Positions 57,539 through 64,000 of a stretch of 64,000 nucleotides of DNA are shown here, in pieces. Source of the DNA: Mycobacterium sp. NBC_00419 (GTDB taxonomy: Bacteria > Actinomycetota > Actinomycetes > Mycobacteriales > Mycobacteriaceae). A model generated the notes under the pieces. It ran no database searches, was not told where the DNA came from, and saw nothing but the letters and a program-made list of their open reading frames with translations. The position numbers and the translations under genes are program-made. Numbering within the stretch: position 1 is the stretch's first letter; every line of letters starts with the position of its first letter. The stretch covers positions 4,898,001 through 4,962,000 of the forward strand of contig NZ_CP107931.1 of assembly GCF_036023875.1 (NCBI RefSeq), written 5' to 3'.

Positions 57539-58354
57539 TCAGCAGGCGTCCGGCACGGGCGGCGCCGGCGTGGCGATGCCGGCCGGGCCGAGGTTCTTGT
57601 CGAACGCCGCCTTCCAGGCGCCGTCGGCTTCCATCTTCTTGAGCGCGTCGGTGATCTTGGTGCACAACGCGGTGTCACCCTTCTTCAGCCCGATGCCGTA
57701 GCGCTCCTCGGAGAACGGCTTGCCGACGATCTTGAACGCCCCCGGCGTCTGCGCGGCGTAGCCGGCCAGGATCACCTCGTCGGTGGTCACGGCGTCGATC
57801 GCGCCGTTCTTGAGGGCCTCCACGCAGGCGGAGTAGGTGTCGTACTGCTGCAGCTGCACGCCCGGGTACTTGTCCTTGATCCGCTGGGCCGGCGTCGACC
57901 CGCTGACCGAGCACAGCTTCTTGCCGTTCTGCAGGGACTCGGGACCGGTGATGTCACTGTTGTCGGCCTTGACCAGCAGACTCTGCCCGGTGAGTAGATA
58001 CGGCCCGGCGAAGCTGACCTTCTCCTTGCGGGAGTCGGTGATCGAGTACGTCGCGACGATGAACTTCACCTGGTCGTTCTGGATCAGGGTCTCGCGCTGC
58101 GCGGACGGCGATTCCTTCCACTCGATCTTGTCCTCGGGGTAGCCGAGTTCCTTGGCGACGTACTTGGCGACGTCGACGTCGAAGCCGCTCAGCGTGCCGT
58201 CGGGGTTCTTCTGACCCAGCCCCGGCTGGTCGAACTTCGTGCCGATGACGATCTTGTCGTCACCGCCGCCGCCACCGCCGCATGCGGTCGCGGCAAACGG
58301 TAGCGCGACGGCCAGTACGGCCGCACCGATGAGACGCCATGAGGTGGAACGCAT
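57539..58354 (-). CDS. gluB: Glutamate-binding lipoprotein GluB
   Basis: 271 aa from ATG 58354. Lipoprotein signal ending AATAC with Cys then a Gly run, and the family-3 solute-binding fold ([38 protein letters not shown]). It captures glutamate or related amino acids and delivers them to GluCD. Confidence 0.95.
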   Translation of the reverse strand: MRSTSWRLIGAAVLAVALPFAATACGGGGGGDDKIVIGTKFDQPGLGQKNPDGTLSGFDVDVAKYVAKELGYPEDKIEWKESPSAQRETLIQNDQVKFIVATYSITDSRKEKVSFAGPYLLTGQSLLVKADNSDITGPESLQNGKKLCSVSGSTPAQRIKDKYPGVQLQQYDTYSACVEALKNGAIDAVTTDEVILAGYAAQTPGAFKIVGKPFSEERYGIGLKKGDTALCTKITDALKKMEADGAWKAAFDKNLGPAGIATPAPPVPDAC

Positions 58355-58373
58355 ATCGGGTGTTCCTTTCGCC

Positions 58374-59102
58374 TTAGTGGTTGAGGATCTTGCCGAGAAA
58401 ATCTTTCGCCCGTTCCGAGCGCGGACTATCGAAGAACTCATCGGGCACGGCGTCCTCGACGATGGCGCCGTCGGCCATGAACACCACCCGGTTGGCGGCC
58501 CGCCTGGCGAAGCCCATCTCGTGGGTGACCACCACCATCGTCATACCGTCGGCGGCCAGCGAGGTCATCACCTCCAGCACCTCGTTGACCATCTCGGGGT
58601 CCAGGGCACTGGTGGGTTCGTCGAACAGGATCACCTTCGGGTTCATCGCCAGCGAGCGGGCAATCGCCACCCGCTGCTGCTGACCGCCGGAGAGCTGAGC
58701 CGGGTATTTGTCGGCCTGATTGGCCACGCCGACACGTTCCAGCAGGGCCATCGCACTCTCGCGCGCCTTGTCCTTGCCGACTTTGCGGACCTTCAGCGGT
58801 GCCAGGCTGACGTTGTCCACGATCGTCTTGTGGGCGAACAGGTTGAAGGACTGAAAAACCATGCCGACGTCGGAGCGCAGCGCGGCCAGCTTGCGTCCCT
58901 CGGCGGGAAGTTCCTCACCGTCGATGGCGATGGTGCCGGTGTCGATGGTTTCGAGGCGATTGATGGTGCGGCACAACGTGGATTTACCGGATCCCGACGG
59001 CCCCAGCACCACGATGACCTGGCCGCGGTCGACCTCGAGGTTGATGTCTTTGAGTACGTGCAGGTCACCGAAATGCTTGTTGACGCCCTTGATCGAGATC
59101 AT
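58374..59102 (-). CDS. gluA: Glutamate ABC transporter ATPase GluA
   Basis: 242 aa from ATG 59102; an ATG at 59126 would add eight residues. Walker [10 protein letters not shown], signature [15 protein letters not shown], Walker [13 protein letters not shown] and H-loop VTHEMGFA. First gene of gluABCD, divergent from miaB. Confidence 0.96.
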   Translation of the reverse strand: MISIKGVNKHFGDLHVLKDINLEVDRGQVIVVLGPSGSGKSTLCRTINRLETIDTGTIAIDGEELPAEGRKLAALRSDVGMVFQSFNLFAHKTIVDNVSLAPLKVRKVGKDKARESAMALLERVGVANQADKYPAQLSGGQQQRVAIARSLAMNPKVILFDEPTSALDPEMVNEVLEVMTSLAADGMTMVVVTHEMGFARRAANRVVFMADGAIVEDAVPDEFFDSPRSERAKDFLGKILNH

Positions 59103-59222
59103 CGGCTGCTCGCCGTTGCGTCCCATACATTCAGACCATACCCAGGTAACCCTCAGTTTGCCCGCCGTTGGCGGATTCAAGCGATTTCTCCACGCCACCA
59201 CCTGCTCCGTACGATGAGGTTC

Positions 59223-60782
59223 GTGACATCGGTGCTGACCCAGGGCTCTGCAGCGGGCGATCCTGCCCGCTCGTCGGCCGGACGCAGCTACCAGGTGCGC
59301 ACCTACGGCTGCCAGATGAACGTCCACGACTCCGAACGGTTGGCCGGTCTGCTGGAGGCCGCCGGCTATCGCCGCGCCGCCGAGGGCGAAGACGCCGACG
59401 TCGTGGTGTTCAACACCTGCGCGGTGCGGGAGAACGCCGACAACAAGCTCTACGGCAACATCAGCCACCTGGCACCGCGCAAGCAGGCCGACCCGGACAT
59501 GCAGATCGCCGTTGGTGGCTGCCTGGCCCAGAAGGACCGTGAGGGCCTGCTCAAGAAGGCCCCGTGGGTCGACGTGGTGTTCGGCACCCACAACATCGGG
59601 TCGCTGCCGGCGCTGCTCGATCGGGCCCGGCACAACCGCGAAGCCCAGGTCGAGATCGCCGAGTCGCTGCGGGAATTCCCCTCGACATTGCCCGCTGCCC
59701 GCGAATCAGCTTATGCAGCTTGGGTTTCCATCTCGGTCGGCTGCAACAACACCTGCACCTTCTGCATCGTGCCCGCGCTGCGCGGCAAGGAGGTGGACCG
59801 TCGCCCCACCGATATCCTGGCCGAGGTGCGCTCGCTGGTCGACCAGGGCGTGCTCGAGGTGACCCTGCTCGGCCAGAACGTCAACGCCTACGGGGTGTCG
59901 TTCGCCGCCGGCGAGCGCTTGCGCGAGTCGCCGATGGCACTGTCGGACACCCCCCGCGACCGCGGCGCGTTTGCCGCGCTGCTGCGCAGCTGCGGTGACA
60001 TCGACGGGCTCGAGCGGGTCCGCTTCACCTCGCCGCACCCGGCCGAGTTCACCGACGACGTCATCGAGGCGATGGCACAGACCCCCAACGTCTGCCCCGC
60101 GCTGCACATGCCGCTGCAGTCCGGCTCGGACCGGGTTCTGCGGGCGATGCGCCGCTCGTATCGCGCCGAGAAGTACCTGGGCATCATCGAGCGCGTCCGG
60201 GCGGCCATGCCGCACGCCGCGATCACCACCGACATCATCGTCGGCTTCCCCGGCGAGACCGAGGACGACTTCGCCGCCACCCTCGAGGTGGTGCGCGCCG
60301 CCCGCTTCGCGGCGGCATTCACCTTCCAGTACTCCAAGCGGCCCGGTACCCCGGCCGCCGAACTCGACGGACAGTTGCCCAAAGCCGTTGTGCAAGAACG
60401 GTATGAGCGGCTGATCGAACTGCAGGAGCAGATCTCCTTCGAGGAGAACGCCGCCCAGATCGGTGCGGAGGTGGAGCTCCTGGTGGCCACCGGCGAGGGC
60501 CGCAAGGACGCCAGCACCGCACGAATGAGCGGCCGGGCCCGCGACGGCCGGCTGGTGCACTTCAGCCCAGGGGACACGCAGGTACGCCCGGGAGACATCC
60601 TCACCACCACCGTCACCGGCGCGGCTCCGCACCACCTGATCGCCGACGCGCCGCTGCTCAGCTACCGGCGCACCCGCGCCGGGGACGCACATGCCGCGGG
60701 CCAGCGACCGCGCACCACCGGGTTGGGCCTGCCCTCGGTGGGCAGACCGGCCGCGGGCGAACCGACGGGATGTGGGCAATGA
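59223..60782 (+). CDS. miaB: tRNA-2-methylthio-N6-dimethylallyladenosine synthase MiaB
   Basis: 519 aa from GTG 59223; ATG 59214 would add three residues. Radical-SAM methylthiotransferase acting on i6A37 of tRNA. N-terminal cluster Cys in [21 protein letters not shown] and GGCLAQK; radical-SAM motif [12 protein letters not shown] domain near the end. The frame stays open far upstream on this strand, but that part lies over gluA. ATGA overlap with the next gene. Confidence 0.97.
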   Translation: MTSVLTQGSAAGDPARSSAGRSYQVRTYGCQMNVHDSERLAGLLEAAGYRRAAEGEDADVVVFNTCAVRENADNKLYGNISHLAPRKQADPDMQIAVGGCLAQKDREGLLKKAPWVDVVFGTHNIGSLPALLDRARHNREAQVEIAESLREFPSTLPAARESAYAAWVSISVGCNNTCTFCIVPALRGKEVDRRPTDILAEVRSLVDQGVLEVTLLGQNVNAYGVSFAAGERLRESPMALSDTPRDRGAFAALLRSCGDIDGLERVRFTSPHPAEFTDDVIEAMAQTPNVCPALHMPLQSGSDRVLRAMRRSYRAEKYLGIIERVRAAMPHAAITTDIIVGFPGETEDDFAATLEVVRAARFAAAFTFQYSKRPGTPAAELDGQLPKAVVQERYERLIELQEQISFEENAAQIGAEVELLVATGEGRKDASTARMSGRARDGRLVHFSPGDTQVRPGDILTTTVTGAAPHHLIADAPLLSYRRTRAGDAHAAGQRPRTTGLGLPSVGRPAAGEPTGCGQ

Positions 60783-61378
60783 ACGACTTCGAGTCCTACC
60801 GCGACGAGATCGAGGCCGCCGAGCGCAAGGTAGCCGGCGAGATCCAGCCCGGAGCCCGCGCCCTGGTCGTGGCGATCCTGGTGTTCGTCCTGTTGGTGTC
60901 GCTGATCCTGCCGCACACCGGTGGCGCCCGCGGGCTCGACGTCCTGGTCGGCAACGACAAGGCCATCAGTGTCGGCATCGCCCTGCCGTCGCGGATATTC
61001 ACCTGGCTCGCACTGGTTTTCGGCGTCGGCTTCTCCATGCTGGCGCTGCTCACCCGACGGTGGGTATTGGCCTGGTTCGCCCTGATCGGCTGCGGTCTGG
61101 CCAGTGCCCTCGGGATGCTTGCGGTGTGGTCGCGCCAGACTGCCACCCATGGTCACCCCGGCCCGGGTATCGGTCTGGTCCTCGGGTGGATCACCGTGAT
61201 CCTGTTGGCGTTTCACTGGGCCCGGGTGGTGTGGACCCGCACCGCGGTCCAGCTCGCCGCCGAGGACCAGCGCCGCCGCGAAGCCGCCGAACGCCAGTCC
61301 CGGTCACTGCTCGACGACGTCGACCGCCGCGAACGCGGGGATCAACCGCCGCCGCCCACCGAAACCGGCGCGTCTTAG
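60779..61378 (+). CDS. Conserved membrane protein (Rv2732c homologue)
   Basis: 199 aa, overlapping miaB by 4 nt. A charged N-terminal helix ([19 protein letters not shown]), then four membrane helices (~29-46, 72-90, 97-115, 130-150) and a basic/acidic cytosolic tail. The miaB-Rv2732c pairing is conserved in mycobacteria. Function unknown. Confidence 0.88.
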   Translation: MNDFESYRDEIEAAERKVAGEIQPGARALVVAILVFVLLVSLILPHTGGARGLDVLVGNDKAISVGIALPSRIFTWLALVFGVGFSMLALLTRRWVLAWFALIGCGLASALGMLAVWSRQTATHGHPGPGIGLVLGWITVILLAFHWARVVWTRTAVQLAAEDQRRREAAERQSRSLLDDVDRRERGDQPPPPTETGAS

Positions 61379-62700
61379 CGCTTCTTGCCCAACGCCTCGA
61401 CCGCGGCTTCAGCCCATTGCCGCCACTGCTCGGCGCTGGCCCTGGCCTCGGCGGCCTCCTTGGTGCGCCCGGCCGCCTCGGCCTTCTCGGCCTGCTTCTC
61501 GAACTGCTCGACGCGGGCCCGGAACTGCTCGGCGCGGGCCTGAGCCTGCGGGTCGGTCCATCCCGAGTCCGCGGCATCGCGGAACTTCTTCTCCACCGCG
61601 CGCAGCCGTCGCTCCAGGTCGGCCTGTCGCTCCCGGGGCACCTTGCCGATGGCGTCCCATTTGTCGGTGATCGTGCGCAGCGCGGAGCGCGCCGCCTCCA
61701 CGTTGGAGACGTCGAGCTTTTCCGCCTCGGCCAGCAGCGCCTCCTTGGCGGTGGCGTTGGCCGTGAACTCGGCGTCTCGTTCGGCGCTGATGGCGTTGCG
61801 CGCGGAGAAGAAGGTGTCCTGTGCGGACTTGAACCGGTGCCACAGGGTGTCATCGACGTCCTTGGCCGCTCGGCCCGCCGCCTTCCACTGCGTCAGCAGG
61901 TCGCGGAACGCCGCCGCGGTGGCGGCCCAGTCGGTGGAATCCGACAGCTCCTCAGCCCGCTCACACAGCTTCTCCTTGGCCTGCTTGGCTCCGGCGCGTT
62001 CACGGTCGAGTTCGGCGAAGTGCGAACCCCGCCGCCGGTTGAACGTCTCGCGGGCCGCCGAGTACCGCTTCCACAGGGCGTCGTCGGTCTTGCGGTCCAG
62101 ACCGGTGATGGTGCGCCACTCGTCGAGGATCGCGCGCATCCGATCGCCTGCCGCCTTCCACTGGGTGGAGTTGTTGGCCAGTTCCTCGGCCTCGGCGGCC
62201 AGGGCCTCTTTGCGGGCGGCTTGCGCGGCGCGGTGCTCGTCGCGCCGCGCCCGGTCGGCCGCGGCGGTCTCCTCAGCGTGGTCGCGGATCGCGCCCAGCC
62301 GATCGGCCAGTGCGTCGATGTCACCGAGAACGCTTGCGGTAGGCAGTGTTTCGGCCAGGGCGGCAGCGGCGGCCTTGATCTTGCGGGCGTCGCCGGTCCC
62401 GGAGGCCAGCCGAGTCTCCATCAGGGTGACCTCGGTGGCCAGGTCCTCGAAACGCCGCCCGAAATGGGCGTAGGCGGCCTCGGTGTCGCCGGCCTGCCAG
62501 GACCCGATGGTCCGTTCACCGGCGGAGGTGATCAGCCAGACGGTTCCGTCGTCGTCAACGCGGCCGAACCGGTGCGGGTCACTGGTCGGCGGTGCGACTA
62601 CGGCGGTGGCCGGCGGGTGCGGGCGGGGCACCGGCCGGGCAGGACCCGGTCGGGGAACCGGCTTGGGAGTTTCGCCGCCGTGGGGTTCGTCGATCGTCAT
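61375..62700 (-). CDS. DUF349 protein (Rv2731 homologue)
   Basis: 441 aa. A Pro-rich N-terminus, a small beta segment ([20 protein letters not shown]), then four-helix DUF349 repeats (W-K-x2-G motifs: [38 protein letters not shown]). Mostly long charged helices. Function is unknown. Convergent with the previous gene (4-nt overlap). Confidence 0.9.
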   Translation of the reverse strand: MTIDEPHGGETPKPVPRPGPARPVPRPHPPATAVVAPPTSDPHRFGRVDDDGTVWLITSAGERTIGSWQAGDTEAAYAHFGRRFEDLATEVTLMETRLASGTGDARKIKAAAAALAETLPTASVLGDIDALADRLGAIRDHAEETAAADRARRDEHRAAQAARKEALAAEAEELANNSTQWKAAGDRMRAILDEWRTITGLDRKTDDALWKRYSAARETFNRRRGSHFAELDRERAGAKQAKEKLCERAEELSDSTDWAATAAAFRDLLTQWKAAGRAAKDVDDTLWHRFKSAQDTFFSARNAISAERDAEFTANATAKEALLAEAEKLDVSNVEAARSALRTITDKWDAIGKVPRERQADLERRLRAVEKKFRDAADSGWTDPQAQARAEQFRARVEQFEKQAEKAEAAGRTKEAAEARASAEQWRQWAEAAVEALGKKR

Positions 62701-62920
62701 GAGCTCGCGTTACCTACCCTCCGCGCGGTAGTTCCCGCGCACCTGCCGCGCGACGCGGCGCCAATGCTGCCTGGACGAAAGGCCGGCCACTTTCAGGCCA
62801 GCCTTCCTCGAAGGTATTGAACCAGGTCGGTCCCTGACTTGCCCCCGGGTTCGCCGGTCCCGCTTGCACGCCGGCGCTGCGGCCGGGCAGTCTGGCTTCT
62901 CCGACGACCGGGGAGAGACC

Positions 62921-63814
62921 ATGGGCAAGGCAGAAATCGCCACCATTTTCGCCCTGTGCGCGGCGTTGTGCATCGCGATAGGCGACGTCATCCAGCAGCG
63001 CTCGGCCCAGACCGTCACCGACGAGCCCGTCGGCCACGTCGCGCTGTTCCTGCATCTGCTCAAGGACTGGAAGTGGTGGCTGGGCAGCCTGGTCGCCGGG
63101 GGCGGCTTCGTGTTCCAGGCCGCCGCGCTCGGGTTCGGCTCGGTGCTGCTGGTTCAGGCCCTGATGGTGACCTCGCTGCTATTCGCGCTGCCGATCAGCG
63201 CCCGCTACGCCGGTCGCGCCGTGACCCGCTGGCAGTGGATCTGGGCGGTGCTGCTGGCCGGTGCCGTGGCCGTCATCGTGACCGTCGGCAACCCCACCGA
63301 GGGCCAGTCGCGGGCGGGCTGGGAGCTGTGGGCGTGGGTGATCGCCACGCTGGGCCCGGTGCTGGCGCTATGCCTGGTGGGTGCGCGGGTGCTGGCCGGG
63401 AGGTCGGCCGCTGCGGCGCTGCTGGGCGTGGTCTCCGGCTCACTGTGGGGCCTGTTCGCGGTGCTCACCAAGGGTGTCGTGGACCGGTTGGCCGACGGGA
63501 TCTGGGCGGTGCTGAAAACTCCCGAGCTGTATCCGTGGGCGGTGGTGGCCGTCGCGGCAACTGCCCTGCAACAGTCGGCCTTCCGGGCCGGGTCGCTGGC
63601 AGCTTCACTGCCCGCGGTGACGGTCAGTGAGCCGATGGTGGGTTCGATCCTGGGTGTCTTCGTCCTGGGCGAGACGTTGCGGCCCGGCGAGGCCGGCTGG
63701 CTGGTCCTGATCGCCGCCGTGGTGGTGATGGTGGCGGCCACAGTGGCGCTGGCCCGCGGCGAGGTCGTCTCGGGACAGCCCGCGGCGGCACCTGGCGCAG
63801 ACGCGGGACGCTAG
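62921..63814 (+). CDS. DMT-superfamily membrane transporter (Rv2729c homologue)
   Basis: 297 aa from ATG 62921, with GGGGAGAGACC just before. Nine to ten hydrophobic segments with the inner repeat of the EamA/DMT type (VSEPMVGSILGVFVLGETLRPGE). Substrate unknown. The 220-bp gap before it shows no gene. Confidence 0.88.
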   Translation: MGKAEIATIFALCAALCIAIGDVIQQRSAQTVTDEPVGHVALFLHLLKDWKWWLGSLVAGGGFVFQAAALGFGSVLLVQALMVTSLLFALPISARYAGRAVTRWQWIWAVLLAGAVAVIVTVGNPTEGQSRAGWELWAWVIATLGPVLALCLVGARVLAGRSAAAALLGVVSGSLWGLFAVLTKGVVDRLADGIWAVLKTPELYPWAVVAVAATALQQSAFRAGSLAASLPAVTVSEPMVGSILGVFVLGETLRPGEAGWLVLIAAVVVMVAATVALARGEVVSGQPAAAPGADAGR

Positions 63815-63824
63815 CGTGTGTGGC

Positions 63825-64000
63825 GTGTTGACGGCCATCGCAGTGACCCCGTCCGCGCCGGTTCTGGTTCCCCAGCTTGCCGGCGCGGCTGCCGCGGAGG
63901 TCACCGCCTTCCGTGACGCCGCTCTGGCCGCGGCCGCCGAACTGCCCGACCGGTGGTTCGTGATCGGCGTCGCCCCGGTCGGCGCGGTCATCGAGCCGGA
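63825..64000 (+). CDS. Rv2728c-like protein, start only
   Basis: From GTG 63825 (an in-frame GTG at 63816 is possible) the frame stays open to the window end: VLTAIAVTPSAPVLVPQLAG, then AEVTAFRDAALAAAAELPDRWFVIGV. It matches the start of Rv2728c, a class III extradiol dioxygenase-fold protein of unknown role, and continues the conserved gene order. Confidence 0.75.
   Translation, partial: MLTAIAVTPSAPVLVPQLAGAAAAEVTAFRDAALAAAAELPDRWFVIGVAPVGAVIEP

Noticed and set aside
58239..59222. Long upstream extension of the miaB frame
   Set aside because: It lies antisense to gluA and gluB; miaB homologues start at RTYGCQMN minus about 25 residues.

Overview
The window comes from a mycobacterium, most likely a rapid-growing Mycolicibacterium-type species. 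From about 24.7 kb to the right end, gene content and order follow the Rv2765-Rv2728c region of the M. tuberculosis chromosome: dienelactone hydrolase, thyA, dfrA, thyX, dapA, RNase J, a mycofactocin-type SDR, ftsK, argA, pgsA3, clgR-pspA-pspM, ephG, a glycosyltransferase, DUF3046, recA-recX, miaB, a DUF349 protein and a DMT-type transporter. High GC, GTG starts and 4-nt ATGA overlaps fit this. recA has no intein. No rRNA, tRNA, insertion sequence, integrase or CRISPR array was seen.

Positions 1 to about 24.3 kb hold an accessory locus that looks, by eye, less GC-rich than the rest. At its centre is a minus-strand run: a zinc-ribbon/RDD membrane protein, a 1485-aa EssC-type FHA/triple P-loop ATPase, a WXG100-lipase fusion, a membrane-anchored extracytoplasmic protein, a WXG100 protein, and a WXG100-CHAP peptidoglycan-hydrolase fusion. 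Around it lie a TerY-P-like protein kinase, a large polytopic membrane protein, an FHA-tailed membrane protein, a small membrane protein, and a DUF7159-like protein with a very long Pro/Ala/Lys repeat tail. I see no EccB, EccD, EccE or mycosin, so this is not a canonical ESX locus. It resembles a reduced EssC-type (T7SSb-like) secretion system carrying enzymatic effectors.

The right part of the locus (16.5-24.3 kb) is regulatory: three paralogous NarL/LuxR-type response regulators, two paralogous sensor kinases of unusual two-part membrane architecture, and a small secreted protein. An imperfect 18-bp inverted repeat, consensus GTCRTMCGAACGKAYGAC, recurs at eight intergenic places in this locus: before the FHA membrane gene, the polytopic gene/kinase pair, the WXG100 gene, the RDD/DUF4190 divergon, the DUF7159 gene, the first regulator, the second sensor and the secreted protein. 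I infer that one or more of the encoded regulators bind this site and control the whole locus as a regulon. This is the main candidate for a previously undescribed system.

The core region also has three insertions relative to M. tuberculosis: a dimethylamine-monooxygenase-like cassette (DUF3445, reductase, DmmA-like) after RNase J; a deaminase/luciferase-like monooxygenase/MetQ-like group before thyX; and malQ plus gluABCD between recX and miaB. Clear regulatory signals are the LexA box and RecA-NDp-type promoter before recA, and a SigE-like promoter before clgR.
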